Shown here piece by piece: positions 10,212-19,001 of a stretch of DNA of 64,000 nt; the stretch's first letter is position 1; every line of letters begins with the position of its first letter. The position numbers and the translations under genes were made by a program. Where the stretch lies: positions 164,951 to 228,950 of the forward strand of contig NZ_JADCLL010000007.1 in NCBI RefSeq assembly GCF_015070375.1, written 5' to 3'. The notes beneath the pieces were generated by a model that was not told where the DNA came from, did no database searches, and saw only the letters and a list, made by a program, of their open reading frames with translations. This stretch comes from Nocardioides kribbensis (lineage in GTDB: Bacteria > Actinomycetota > Actinomycetes > Propionibacteriales > Nocardioidaceae).

Positions 10212-10658
10212 TCAGCGCAGACCAGCCATCCGCAGCCCGATGTCGACGACGGAGACCCGGTCGAGCCCGCCCACCTCGTGCACCGAGATCCAGCGCGCCT
10301 CGTCGGTGCTGCCGTCGCGCTCGTGGGTCAGCTCGCCGCCCACGACGCGGGCGGCGAAGAGAGCGCGCACGGCCTTCATCGGGCGTCCCGAGCCGTTGAG
10401 GCGGCGCTCGGGGCCGATGACGTAGGTGTCGACGCCCAGCAGGTCGCCGAGCTCGACGTCGTAGCCGCTCTCCTCCTTGACCTCGCGCACCACGCCCTGC
10501 TCCACGCTCTCGTGCAGCTCGACCCCGCCGCCGGGGAGCGTCCACTGGCGACGGCTGCCCTCGTTCCAGAGCGCGAGCAGCACGTGCCCGGCGTCGTCGG
10601 TGATCACGGCGTAGGCGGCCAGACGGGTGTCGTAGTCGGTGTAGTGCACGGCTCCCAT
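10212..10658 (-). CDS. NUDIX hydrolase
   Basis: 148 residues. The Nudix box is complete: GGVELHESVEQGVVREVKEE then SGY, with the metal-binding REVKEE. Family members hydrolyse nucleoside diphosphates linked to another group; the substrate cannot be read here. The ATG at 10658 has GGAAGG directly against it, whereas a GTG at 10649 has the same GGAAGG at a 9-base spacing, so translation may really begin three codons later (HYTDYDTRL). It is divergent from the aldo/keto reductase. Confidence 0.85.
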   Translation of the reverse strand: MGAVHYTDYDTRLAAYAVITDDAGHVLLALWNEGSRRQWTLPGGGVELHESVEQGVVREVKEESGYDVELGDLLGVDTYVIGPERRLNGSGRPMKAVRALFAARVVGGELTHERDGSTDEARWISVHEVGGLDRVSVVDIGLRMAGLR

Positions 10659-10746
10659 CCTTCCGGCCGGGTCAACCGCGCCCGGTCGGGACGCCCGATC
10701 GGGTGAGACCAGGAATGATCCGTGCCGCTCGCTCGCTACCACTCCC

Positions 10747-11592
10747 ATGACCGTTTCCACGATCACCCTGAACAACCAGACGACGATCCCGCAGCTCGGC
10801 TTCGGCACCTACCAGGTGCCGCCGGAGCAGACGGCCGACACCGTCTCCACCGCGCTCGAGGTGGGCTACCGCCACATCGACACCGCGCAGATGTACCAGA
10901 ACGAGCAGGAGGTCGGCGAGGCGCTCAAGGCCTCCAGCATCCCGCGCAGCGAGCTCTACATCACCTCCAAGCTCAACAACGGCTACCACCGGCCCGCCGA
11001 CGCCGAGCGCGCCTTCGAGGAGACCCTCGACAAGCTCGGTCTCGAGCAGATCGACCTCTTCCTCATCCACTGGCCGCTGCCGACGCTCTACGACGGCGAC
11101 TACGTCTCGACCTGGAAGACCCTCGCCTCCTTCGTGGCCGACGGCCGGGCCCGCTCCGTCGGCGTCTCGAACTTCCAGCCGGCCCACCTCGACCGCATCG
11201 TGGCCGAGACCGGCGTGGTGCCCGCGGTGAACCAGATCGAGGTCCACCCCTACTTCACCAACGAGGACGCCCGCGCCGCCTCGATCCGCCACGGCATCGA
11301 GGTCGAGGCGTGGTCGCCGATCGCGCAGGGCGCGGTGCTCGACGACCCGACCATCGGCGAGATCGCGGCGAAGTACGGCAAGACCGCCTCGCAGGTCACC
11401 CTGCGCTGGCACGTCGAGCGCGGCGACATCGTCTTCCCCAAGTCGATGAAGCGCGAGCGCATGGAGGAGAACTTCGCGATCTTCGACTTCGCCCTCACCC
11501 CCGACGAGGTCAGCACCATCGCCGGGCTCGACAAGGGCGAGGACGGGCGCACCGGTCCGAACCCGGACACGTTCGACTACGTGCCCGCCTGA
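10747..11592 (+). CDS. Aldo/keto reductase
   Basis: 281 residues of an NADPH-dependent (beta/alpha)8 reductase of the 2,5-diketo-gluconate reductase type. It has the opening TIPQLGFGTYQVP, catalytic tetrad D45, Y50 (DTAQMYQNE), K75 (ITSKL) and H108 (LIHWP), then GVSNF and the cofactor-binding IVFPKSMKRERMEEN. The substrate is not predictable from sequence; actinobacterial relatives reduce small aldehydes. It stands alone, with a strong hairpin just downstream. Confidence 0.9.
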   Translation: MTVSTITLNNQTTIPQLGFGTYQVPPEQTADTVSTALEVGYRHIDTAQMYQNEQEVGEALKASSIPRSELYITSKLNNGYHRPADAERAFEETLDKLGLEQIDLFLIHWPLPTLYDGDYVSTWKTLASFVADGRARSVGVSNFQPAHLDRIVAETGVVPAVNQIEVHPYFTNEDARAASIRHGIEVEAWSPIAQGAVLDDPTIGEIAAKYGKTASQVTLRWHVERGDIVFPKSMKRERMEENFAIFDFALTPDEVSTIAGLDKGEDGRTGPNPDTFDYVPA

Positions 11593-11608
11593 GGCACGAC
11601 CGCACACC

Positions 11609-11643
11609 GCAGCACCCCGGACGCCGAGCGTCCGGGGTGCTGC
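11609..11643 (+). terminator. Strong hairpin terminator after the aldo/keto reductase
   Basis: A perfect 16-bp inverted repeat, GCAGCACCCCGGACGC and its complement, with a 3-base CGA loop, starting 16 bases after the stop codon. It lies between genes converging from both sides, so it may work in both directions. No T-tract is present. Confidence 0.75.
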
Positions 11644-11685
11644 TGCGTCCAGGGGTGCTGCGCGTCGGGAAGCGTCGGAGAGACG

Positions 11686-12324
11686 TCAGCCGACGGTGAC
11701 GCGGACCTCGTTGGAGGCCGTGCCGCTGTCGGGGTCGAGCACCCGGAAGCGGTTGACCCCGGGCGTGCTCGTCTGCACGTAGGTGGCGAAGGTCTGGTTG
11801 CTGACCACCGCGGTGACGGGGAAGTCCTCCCACCCGCCGCCGGCGAAGCGCTGCACCTGCAGCACCGCCCCCTCCCCCGTGGGGAAGACGCCGGTGAGGT
11901 CGATCTGGCCCATCGGGGCGACGGAGGTCTGCCCGGCGTTGAGGGTGAGGTCGCCGTCGGGCTTCTCGCTCCTCGTCGGCGACGGGCTCTGCGAGGGGGT
12001 GGCCGACGCGGTGGCCGAGCCGCCGAGGGTGATCTCGGGGCCCCCGGGGGCGCCGGTGTCCTCGAAGCGCGGGATGTAGAGGGAGCCGGTGTCGCTGGCG
12101 CTGCTGGTGGCTCCGGAGTCGCCGACGCCGGCGACGCGGGTCACGGCGAGCGCGACGCCGCCCAGCACGAGGCCGACCGCCAGCCCGACGCCCAGCAGCG
12201 CGGCCAGTCCGGTCGCCACCGCGCGACGCACCTCGTGCGACTCCTCCTGGGCCGGCGTCCGGGCGCTGCTGCCGCCGGTGCCGCCGGTGCCGCCGGTGCC
12301 GTCGTGGTCGTCGTGCTCGGCCAC
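11686..12324 (-). CDS. Membrane-anchored protein with C-terminal beta-sandwich
   Basis: 212 residues, not assigned to a named family. A hydrophilic head with DGTGGTGGTGG is followed by one membrane segment (VATGLAALLGVGLAVGLVLGG), a Ser/Thr/Pro linker with short SPSPT motifs, and a C-terminal domain of about 85 residues with alternating beta pattern ending NRFRVLDPDSGTASNEVRVTVG. This is an Ig-like outward-facing domain in appearance. The GTG start lies 4 bases after the stop of the metallo-hydrolase, so the two probably share a transcript. Confidence 0.6.
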   Translation of the reverse strand: MAEHDDHDGTGGTGGTGGSSARTPAQEESHEVRRAVATGLAALLGVGLAVGLVLGGVALAVTRVAGVGDSGATSSASDTGSLYIPRFEDTGAPGGPEITLGGSATASATPSQSPSPTRSEKPDGDLTLNAGQTSVAPMGQIDLTGVFPTGEGAVLQVQRFAGGGWEDFPVTAVVSNQTFATYVQTSTPGVNRFRVLDPDSGTASNEVRVTVG

Positions 12325-12328
12325 CGAA

Positions 12329-13549
12329 TCACTCCCCGTCGTCGGCGGGGCCCGTGCCGGCGCCCGCGGGGCCATTCTCGCCGCCGGCGGTCGGCGAGCC
12401 AAGCCGGGCGGCGTAGGAGACCACCCCGGCGGGGTCGGGGGTGGCGTCGACCTGCTCACGCGCGACGAGGAGGTCGAGGTGGGCCTTGGTCTCCATCGCG
12501 GCCATGCCCTGGTTGAAGACGTCGAGGCTCGCCCAGGCGTGGTCGTGCCGGGTCCAGGGCAGCACGGCGGCGACGTCGGCGGCGCTGACGGACCCGCCGC
12601 GCAGCGCCTCGAGGCACAGCGCGAGCCGGTGCTCGTGGTGGGCCAGCAGGGCGTCGACCCGGGCGTGGGAGGACGGTGCGACGGGGCCGTGGGCGGGCAG
12701 GACCCGCAGGTCGGGCAGCTCGCGCACCCGTGCCAGGGAGGCCATGAAGTCGCCCAGCGGCGAGGCCACGACCGGCACGGTGAAGCCGATCGACGGGGTG
12801 ATCGTGGGCAGCACGTGGTCGCCCGAGAGCAGCAGGCCGGCGGCCCGGTCGGCGAAGACGTAGTGGCCCGGCGTGTGGCCGGGGGTGTGCACGGCGTCGA
12901 GCGTGCGGGTGCCGACCTCGAGACGGTGGTCGCCCTCGAGCCAGGCGTCGGGATAGGCCCAGTGGCCCAGGTCGAACTCCTCCTGGCTGCGGGCGTGCTC
13001 CTCCCACCGCTCGGCGACCCCGTGGGCGCCGGCGGTGCGCAGCACGTCGGGGAACGGGCTGCGCCCGGGCCAGGCGTCGCTGTGGAAGAGGTCGAGCGCC
13101 GGCTTGTCGCCGATCCCGAGGGACACGTGGGCGCCGGTCTCGCCGGCCAGCTGCGAGGCGAGCGTGTAGTGGTCGCGGTGCACGTGGGTCACCAGGAAGC
13201 GGCGCACGTCGCCGACGCCCGCGCCGATCCGGGCCAGCGAGCGCTCCAGCACCGCGCGGGCCGCCGGGAGGGCCCAGCCACCGTCGACGAGGGTCAACCC
13301 GTCGTCGGTCTCGAGGGCGTAGACGTTGACCGCCCGCAGCCCGTCGTTCGGCAGCGGGAGCGGGATCCGGTGGAGCCCGTCGGCCACCGGCCAGGCGCCC
13401 TCGGCCGACCAGTGCTCGCCGGAGTCGGGTGAGACCGCGTGGGCCGTCGACGTGCCCGGCCCCGCGGTCCGGCCCGCGGTCTGTCGTGCGCTCCGGCCTG
13501 TGGTCCGGCCTGGGGTCTCACCTGGGGTCGGGGCGGGTGTGGGGGGCAC
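12329..13549 (-). CDS. Metallo-beta-lactamase fold hydrolase
   Basis: About 406 residues from GTG at 13549, the first start after the divergent promoter. The first 50 residues are low-complexity Thr/Gly/Arg/Pro, and a later start inside them is possible. The metal motif THVHRDHYT fits HxHxDH with Arg before the second Asp. HTPGHTPGHY and SGDHVLPTI supply further ligands. The MBL fold is followed by a helical C-terminal domain (AALPWTRHDHAWASLD-like VLPWTRHDHAW) typical of the hydrolases with a BLACT winged helix. Substrate unknown. Confidence 0.8.
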   Translation of the reverse strand: MPPTPAPTPGETPGRTTGRSARQTAGRTAGPGTSTAHAVSPDSGEHWSAEGAWPVADGLHRIPLPLPNDGLRAVNVYALETDDGLTLVDGGWALPAARAVLERSLARIGAGVGDVRRFLVTHVHRDHYTLASQLAGETGAHVSLGIGDKPALDLFHSDAWPGRSPFPDVLRTAGAHGVAERWEEHARSQEEFDLGHWAYPDAWLEGDHRLEVGTRTLDAVHTPGHTPGHYVFADRAAGLLLSGDHVLPTITPSIGFTVPVVASPLGDFMASLARVRELPDLRVLPAHGPVAPSSHARVDALLAHHEHRLALCLEALRGGSVSAADVAAVLPWTRHDHAWASLDVFNQGMAAMETKAHLDLLVAREQVDATPDPAGVVSYAARLGSPTAGGENGPAGAGTGPADDGE

Positions 13550-13591
13550 GAGGCGGACCCTACGCCGGGACCGCTCGGGCAGGATGGGCGT

Positions 13592-14410
13592 GTGGACGAC
13601 CCGCTGGTGCCGCGGCTGCGTGCCGCCGGCTGCGTCTACGCCGAGGAGGAGGCGAGCCTCCTGCGCGCCGCGGCCGAGGGATCCCCCGACCCGGGGACGC
13701 TGGAGCGGATGGTCGCCGAGCGGGTGGCGGGCCGGCCGCTGGAGGTCGTGGTCGGCTGGGCCGAGCTCGCCGGCACCCGTGTGGTGGTGACCCCCGGGGT
13801 CTTCGTGCCGCGGCGGCGCTCGGCCGTGCTGGTGCGCGCCGCGGAGGCCCGCCTGCGATCGGGGGCCACGGTGGTCGACCTGTGCTGCGGCACCGGCGCC
13901 GTCGGCGCCGTGCTCCTCGCGCGCCGCCCCGACCTGGTGGTGCACGCCGCCGACCTCGACCCGGTCGCCGTCGCCTGCGCCCGGCTCAACCTGCCCGACG
14001 GCCCCGAGGGCCCGCGGGTCCACCGGGGCGACCTCTGGGCCGCGGTGCCCGAGCGGCTGCGCGGGGCGGTGGACGTGGCGGTCGCCAACGCGCCCTACGT
14101 GCCGACCGCCGCCCTGGCCACCCTCCCGCCCGAGGCCCGGCTCCACGAGCCGCGCACCGCCCTCGACGGTGGCGACGACGGCCTGGTGCTGCACCGGCGC
14201 CTGCTCGCCGAGGCCCACCGGTGGCTGCGCCCGGGCGGCGCCCTCGTGCTCGAGGTGGGCGCGGGCCAGGTCGGGACGGCGCTGGCCCTCGCGCGGGGGG
14301 CCGGGCTGCGGGCCGCTGTGGAGCGCGACGACGACGTCGACGGTATCGCCGTGGTGGCGACCCTCCCGCGCCCCGCCACCGGTCTGGACCAGTCCGGACC
14401 GCAGGTGTAG
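13592..14410 (+). CDS. PrmC-related N5-glutamine methyltransferase
   Basis: 272 residues. It has the SAM-binding motif VVDLCCGTGAVGAVL, acidic AADLDPVAV, and the catalytic-loop motif as NAPY instead of the usual NPPY. The N-terminal helical segment is that of HemK/PrmC. This fits the actinobacterial 'putative protein N5-glutamine methyltransferase' subgroup, distinct from the housekeeping PrmC next to prfA. The GTG start follows CAGGAT by 6 bases, suggesting a leaderless mRNA. It is divergent from the metallo-hydrolase with 42 bases between. Confidence 0.8.
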   Translation: MDDPLVPRLRAAGCVYAEEEASLLRAAAEGSPDPGTLERMVAERVAGRPLEVVVGWAELAGTRVVVTPGVFVPRRRSAVLVRAAEARLRSGATVVDLCCGTGAVGAVLLARRPDLVVHAADLDPVAVACARLNLPDGPEGPRVHRGDLWAAVPERLRGAVDVAVANAPYVPTAALATLPPEARLHEPRTALDGGDDGLVLHRRLLAEAHRWLRPGGALVLEVGAGQVGTALALARGAGLRAAVERDDDVDGIAVVATLPRPATGLDQSGPQV

Positions 14411-14614
14411 GTGACGCGTCACCGGGCATGGCCCTGTCGTCGGCGGCCCTCGGTCCGGGGGGCGCGCGCAGGCCCGGTGGGAGGCGCCTGCGAGCGGAGG
14501 GCCGTCGATGCCGCACCCCGCGGCCCCCCGTGCCGGACGAGCCCCGTGCCCCGACGGGCCCCGGGTACGGCGCCGCGTGACCGGACGCTCGCCGGGGCTG
14601 GCTACGGTGACGCG
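14411..14614. promoter_or_regulatory. Intergenic region upstream of the phosphodiesterase operon
   Basis: 204 bases. It begins with the perfect 12-bp palindrome GTGACGCGTCAC (14411-14422), directly after the methyltransferase stop. It ends with TACGGT at 14603-14608, a good actinobacterial -10 just 6 bases before the GTG at 14615. ORFs through the region are extensions without start signals. Confidence 0.5.
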
Positions 14615-16813
14615 GTGACGACCTCCCCGCCGGCGCCGGCCCTCCGGTCGCGCCAGTGGCTGCTGGTGCGCCGCCAGCTGGCGGCGTCCCGCCCCTCGTG
14701 GCGCTGGCTGCGCGGGTCGCTGCGGTCCTTCGCCACCTCCTTCCTGGCCCTCACCGCGAGCCTGTGGCTGCTGCCCGGCACCCAGGTGACCCGCGGCGCG
14801 GAGTCGGTGGCGGCGCTGGCCGTCGGCGTGCTCGCCGTCGGAGCGCTCGTGCGTCCGCTGATCACCCGCCTCACCGTGCTGACCGGCGTGGTGGGCCTGC
14901 TGCTCGCCGGCTTCCTGGCCCAGGCCGTGGTGCTCGGCATCGCCCTGGCCCTGGTGCCCACCGTGGAGCCCTTCAGCGCCGGCCAGGTCGTGCTCGCCGC
15001 CTGGGCGGCGGCGGTCGCGGCCGCGGCGGTCAACTGGCTCTTCGACGCCAGCTCCGACGAGGCGTTCCTGGGCCAGCTCCTGGGCCGCGCCGTGCGTCGT
15101 ACGCGCCGCGCCGGGAGCGAGGGGCCGGGCCTGCTCGTGGTGCAGCTCGACGGGGTCAGCGAGCCGCTGCTGCGCCAGGCGATCACCGCGGGGGCGCTGC
15201 CCACGGTGTCGCGCTGGCTGCGCTCGGGCAGCCACCGCATGCGCGGCTGGCACACCGGCGTGCCGGCCACCACCCCCGCCGGCCAGGCCGTGCTGCTGCA
15301 CGGCGACGTGACCGCGGTGCCGGGCTTCCGCTGGTGGGACAAGGGCCGCGGGCGGCTGCTCACGGCCAGCCGCCCCGTCGACGCCGCCGAGGTGGAGGCG
15401 GCGATGTCCGACGGCCGCGGCCTGCTCGCCGACGACGGCGCGAGCGTGTCCAACCTCTTCTCCGGCGACGCGCCCACCTCGGTGCTGACCATCAGCGACG
15501 GCCGCCTGCCCGGCTCCGACCGCGGCGCCGCGTCCTACATGGCGCTGCGCAGCGGCTTCCTGCGCTCGCTGACCCTGCTCGGCGGGCAGGTGGTGACCGA
15601 GTGGCACCAGGCCCGCCGCCAGCGCACGCGCGACGTGCGGCCCCGGGTCGGGCGCGGCGGCGCCTTCCTGCTGCTGCGCGGGCTGACCACCGTGGTGCTG
15701 CGCGACCTCAACCTCGCCGTCGTCACCGAGCAGCTCACCCGCGGGACCCCGGTGGTCTTCGTCGACTTCGTCGACTACGACGAGGTCGCCCACCACGCCG
15801 GCCCCACCCGGCCGGAGTCGATGCGCACCCTGGAGAACCTCGACCGCGTGCTGCAGTTCCTCGACCAGGTCTGCGGCGAGGTCGGTCGGCGCTACGAGCT
15901 CGCCGTCGTCTCCGACCACGGGCAGGCCCAGGGCACGACCTTCCTCCAGCTCACCGGCAGGACCCTGGAGGACGTCGTGCTCGAGCTCGCCGACGCGCAC
16001 GCCGGACAGGGCGCGGCCGCCCCCGACCCCCGCAGCCCCGCCGACCGGGCCACGTGGTCGGAGGAGACGTGGGTGCCGGCGAGCATGCTGCTGGCCGGGG
16101 CGACGGGCTCCGGGCGCGCCCTGACCCGGGCGACCCGGTCGGTGGCCGAGCGGCCCCGACGCCGCGCCGGCGGCACCCGCGGCGGCACCCCCGACGGGGG
16201 CACGGGCGGTGGCGCACCCGCCGCCCGCCTGCTGGTCGCCGTCTCCGGTGGCCTCGCCCACGTCTACCGCACCGACCGCCCCGGGCGCCTGACCCACGAC
16301 GACCTCGCCGCCCTCCACCCGCACCTGGTGGCGGGCCTGGCCGCCCACCCGGGCGTCGGTGGCGTCGTGACCCGGCTCTCCGCCCCCGGGCGCCGCGACG
16401 GCGACCTGCGTGTCGACGGGCCCGGCGGCTGGTGCGTCCTGCGGCCGGGTCACGGGGTGGTCGACGGCGAGGGCGCCGACCCGCTCGCCACCTACGGGCC
16501 GCGGGCCGCGGCCGACCTGCTCGACCTCGAGCGCCGCGACCACGTCGGCGACCTCGTCGTGCTGGGCGCCCACGACCCCGCCCTCGGCGAGGTCGTCGCC
16601 TTCGAGGAGCTCGTCGGCTCCCACGGCGGGCTCGGCGGCTGGCAGACCGAGGCGCTGCTGCTGCACCCCGCCGACTGGGAGGTGCCCACCACCCCGCTCA
16701 CCGGTCTCGACGTGCACCGCACGCTGGTCGCGCGCCTCGAGCGGCTCGGGCTGCGCGCCGACTCCCCCACCCGCTCGGCGGGGTCGGCCGGGCGCGTCGG
16801 GGAGACCGCATGA
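14615..16813 (+). CDS. Holin-like membrane module fused to type I phosphodiesterase
   Basis: 732 residues. Residues about 35-150 hold four hydrophobic segments with LLPGTQV and GALVRPLI, the look of the phage-holin-4 family (PF04020). The rest is an alkaline-phosphatase-superfamily phosphodiesterase: LLVVQLDGVSEPLL, the nucleophile Thr region GVPATTPAGQAVLLHG, VFVDFVDYDEVAHHAGP and VVSDHGQAQG supply the metal ligands. The enzyme probably acts on a phosphodiester or lipid head group at the membrane. An ATGA overlap joins it to the next metallo-hydrolase. It is likely leaderless. Confidence 0.75.
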   Translation: MTTSPPAPALRSRQWLLVRRQLAASRPSWRWLRGSLRSFATSFLALTASLWLLPGTQVTRGAESVAALAVGVLAVGALVRPLITRLTVLTGVVGLLLAGFLAQAVVLGIALALVPTVEPFSAGQVVLAAWAAAVAAAAVNWLFDASSDEAFLGQLLGRAVRRTRRAGSEGPGLLVVQLDGVSEPLLRQAITAGALPTVSRWLRSGSHRMRGWHTGVPATTPAGQAVLLHGDVTAVPGFRWWDKGRGRLLTASRPVDAAEVEAAMSDGRGLLADDGASVSNLFSGDAPTSVLTISDGRLPGSDRGAASYMALRSGFLRSLTLLGGQVVTEWHQARRQRTRDVRPRVGRGGAFLLLRGLTTVVLRDLNLAVVTEQLTRGTPVVFVDFVDYDEVAHHAGPTRPESMRTLENLDRVLQFLDQVCGEVGRRYELAVVSDHGQAQGTTFLQLTGRTLEDVVLELADAHAGQGAAAPDPRSPADRATWSEETWVPASMLLAGATGSGRALTRATRSVAERPRRRAGGTRGGTPDGGTGGGAPAARLLVAVSGGLAHVYRTDRPGRLTHDDLAALHPHLVAGLAAHPGVGGVVTRLSAPGRRDGDLRVDGPGGWCVLRPGHGVVDGEGADPLATYGPRAAADLLDLERRDHVGDLVVLGAHDPALGEVVAFEELVGSHGGLGGWQTEALLLHPADWEVPTTPLTGLDVHRTLVARLERLGLRADSPTRSAGSAGRVGETA

Positions 16814-17637
16814 GCGCCCCCGCCCCGGGTCCGGTGCGCCTGGGCGTCACCTGGTGGGGCCACGCGTCGACCACGGTCGAGCTGGGCGGGGTCCGCGTGG
16901 CGCTCGACCCGCTGCTGGCCGGGCGGCTGGTGCACCTGCGCCGTCGTACGCCGCTGCCGCCCGCCGACGCCGCGCTCGCCGACGTCGTGCTCGTCTCCCA
17001 CCTGCACCTCGACCACTGCCACCTGCCCTCGCTGCGACGCTTCGCCGCCGACGTGCCGGTCGTCGTGCCGCGCGGCGGGGAGCGGCTGCTGGCCGACCTC
17101 GGCGACCGGCTGCTGGGCGTCGGTCCCGGCGAGACCCACCGGGTGGGCGGGGTCGACGTCGAGGTGCTGGCGGCCACCCACGACGGCCGGCGCCACCCGT
17201 GGGCGCGGGAGCGGCCGCCGGCGCTGGGCTTCCGCGTGACCGGGCCCGCCACCGGGGCCACCTCCGGGGCCACCTCCGGGGCCACCGCCCCCGCACCGGC
17301 GTCGTTCTGGTTCCCCGGCGACACCGGGCTGCGCGAGGACATGCGCGAGGTGGCGCCGGTCGATCTGGCCCTGGCGCCGGTCGGCGGGTGGGGGCCGAGC
17401 CTCGGCGAGGAGCACATGGACCCCGACGAGGCCGCCGAGGCCGTGCGCCGCGTCGGCGCCCGCTGGGCGGTGCCGGTGCACTGGGGCACCTTCTGGCCGG
17501 TCGGGCTCGAGCGCGTCGACCGCGCCACCCACCACCGCCTCTTCGTCACCCCGGGCCGGCGCTTCGCCGACGCCCTGGCCCGCGCCGGCAGCGCCCGGCC
17601 CGTCCTCGCCTCCCCCGCTGAGCGGATCGTCCTGTGA
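16810..17637 (+). CDS. UlaG/NAPE-PLD-like metallo-hydrolase
   Basis: 275 residues. WWGHASTTVELGGVRVALDP and SHLHLDHCH (HxHxDH) define the MBL-fold group that includes UlaG and N-acyl-phosphatidylethanolamine phospholipase D. Later ligands are in ATHDGR, FPGDTG and VPVHWGTF. A short GATSGATSGAT repeat interrupts the fold near residue 145. The phosphodiesterase upstream and the DedA gene 10 bases downstream favour a phospholipid-related substrate, which is inference. Confidence 0.75.
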   Translation: MSAPAPGPVRLGVTWWGHASTTVELGGVRVALDPLLAGRLVHLRRRTPLPPADAALADVVLVSHLHLDHCHLPSLRRFAADVPVVVPRGGERLLADLGDRLLGVGPGETHRVGGVDVEVLAATHDGRRHPWARERPPALGFRVTGPATGATSGATSGATAPAPASFWFPGDTGLREDMREVAPVDLALAPVGGWGPSLGEEHMDPDEAAEAVRRVGARWAVPVHWGTFWPVGLERVDRATHHRLFVTPGRRFADALARAGSARPVLASPAERIVL

Positions 17638-17647
17638 GGGCGGTCCG

Positions 17648-18334
17648 GTGAGCGCCGACCACTTCGGCCCGGTGGCGCTGCTGGTGCTCTTCGGCGTGGT
17701 CGCCGTCGGCGCGATCGTGCCCGTGCTCCCCACCGGGGCCGCCGTCAGCGCCACCGCGGTGCTGGCGGCCGACTCGCACCTGTGGGAGGTGCCGCTGGTC
17801 GTCGCCGTGGGCGGCGCGGCCGCCTGGGTGGGCGACGTGACGACCTACGCCGTGCTGCGCCGCGCCGGTGAGCCCCTCGCGCGGCGGGTCGGGTGGCTGC
17901 GCCCCGACGACCCCGAGACCCGGCTCCACCGGCTGCGCGAGTCGATCGAGGAGCACGAGCTGCGCACGCTGCTGGTCTCGCGGCTGGTGCCCGGCGGGCG
18001 GGTGCCCGTGCTGCTGGTGGCCTCGCTGACCGGCTACCCCGCGCGGCGCTTCGCCAGCGCCGCGGTCGGTGCGGCCACCCTGTGGGCGGTCGTCTACGCC
18101 GCCATCGGGCTGGCCGGCGGCTCGCTGCTCGCCGACACCACCACGGCCGTCGTCGTCGCCGTGCTCGCCGCGCTGCTGCTCTCGCTCGGCTCGTCGCTGG
18201 CCCCGGCGCTGAGGAAGCGGCTGGGACCGTCCGGGGCGCCGTCGCCGGGGTCCGGGCCGGGATCGGCGCCGGGATCGGCGTTGGGATCGGCGATGGGATC
18301 GGCACGGCGGCGCCGGCCGCGTGCGGGAGACTGA
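17648..18334 (+). CDS. DedA family membrane protein
   Basis: 228 residues. It has the DedA/VTT-type core: an early amphipathic segment with VPVLPTGAAVSATAVLAA, GGAAAWVGDVTTYAVLRRAG, then SRLVPGGRVPVLLVASLTGYPARRFASA, which carries the conserved R-x3-G-x-R. About five membrane segments are visible. DedA proteins move lipids such as undecaprenyl phosphate or phosphatidylethanolamine across the membrane. The C-terminus is a Gly-Ser repeat (GSGPGSAPGSALGSAMGSA) with an Arg-rich end. It is third in the phosphodiesterase operon. Confidence 0.85.
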   Translation: MSADHFGPVALLVLFGVVAVGAIVPVLPTGAAVSATAVLAADSHLWEVPLVVAVGGAAAWVGDVTTYAVLRRAGEPLARRVGWLRPDDPETRLHRLRESIEEHELRTLLVSRLVPGGRVPVLLVASLTGYPARRFASAAVGAATLWAVVYAAIGLAGGSLLADTTTAVVVAVLAALLLSLGSSLAPALRKRLGPSGAPSPGSGPGSAPGSALGSAMGSARRRRPRAGD

Positions 18335-18339
18335 GCCGC

Positions 18340-18834
18340 GTGACGACCGACCCGATCCGCGAGGCGCACCGCCAGTGGGTCGCCCACGGGTGGGACGACG
18401 CCGCCGACGGCATGGCCCTGGTGACCTCGCTGGTGCGGGTGCAGCAGCTGCTCATGGAGCGCATCGACGCCGTGCTGCGTCCGCTCGACCTCACCTTCGC
18501 CCGCTACGAGGTGCTCCAGCTGCTGTCGTTCACCTCCGCGGGACGGCTGCCGATGACCAAGCTGGGCTCGCTGCTCCAGGTGCACCCCACGTCGGTCACC
18601 AGCGCGGTCGACCGCCTCGAGCGGCAGGGCTACGTCGAGCGCTCGCGCGGCGAGGGCGACCGCCGCATCGTGCTCGCCACCCTCACCGACGCCGGCCGCG
18701 CGATCGCCGCCACCGCCACCGCGGGGCTCAACCGCGACGTCTTCGAGTCCCTCGGGCTGCCGCCCTCCCAGGTCGGTGCGCTCTCGCGCCTGCTGGCCGC
18801 CCTGCGCGCCCGCAGCGGCGACCGCGTCGACTGA
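18340..18834 (+). CDS. MarR family transcriptional regulator
   Basis: 164 residues of a winged-helix MarR repressor: LTFARYEVLQLL, KLGSLLQVHPTSVTSAVDRLERQGYVER (recognition helix), the wing SRGEGDRRIVLATLTDAG and C-terminal dimerisation helices. It sits 158 bases upstream of icmF in the same direction, with a palindrome in that gap that is a good operator candidate. A ligand such as an acyl-CoA is plausible but unproved. The start is GTG, 7 bases after GAGACT, so it is possibly leaderless. Confidence 0.88.
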   Translation: MTTDPIREAHRQWVAHGWDDAADGMALVTSLVRVQQLLMERIDAVLRPLDLTFARYEVLQLLSFTSAGRLPMTKLGSLLQVHPTSVTSAVDRLERQGYVERSRGEGDRRIVLATLTDAGRAIAATATAGLNRDVFESLGLPPSQVGALSRLLAALRARSGDRVD

Positions 18835-18884
18835 GCGCACGACCCGGCGCACGACCCGGCGCGCCGACCGGGGCCGACGCACCC

Positions 18885-18938
18885 TCGACCGGCGGGGTCC
18901 GGGCGGCTATCGTGGGCAATTAGTAGGACGTCCAACTA
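18885..18938 (+). promoter_or_regulatory. icmF promoter with palindromic operator
   Basis: TCGACC (18885-18890), a 17-base spacer, and TATCGT (18908-18913) make a plausible promoter. TAGTAGGACGTCCAACTA at 18921-18938 is an 18-base palindrome with one mismatched pair, centred on GGACGTCC and covering the expected transcription start. Repression by the adjacent MarR protein is the simplest reading. Confidence 0.6.
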
Positions 18939-19001
18939 TCTTCGGGCGCCGGCCCCGGCCCACGCCGCCCGGTCGCCCCGCGACACCCCGAGGTGACCTC
19001 C

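Noticed and set aside
10659..10808. Longer N-terminus for the NUDIX protein
   Set aside because: It would read across the promoter region and into the divergent aldo/keto reductase. The later ATG or GTG has the better ribosome-binding signal.
14411..14614. Extension of the phosphodiesterase start to 14411
   Set aside because: The added 68 residues are Arg/Pro-rich with no pattern, whereas GTG 14615 lies 6 bases after a good -10 hexamer.
13550..16717. Upstream extension of the metallo-hydrolase into a 1462-codon leftward frame
   Set aside because: It runs antisense through the methyltransferase and phosphodiesterase genes, whose motifs are clear. The MBL protein begins only at about 13549.
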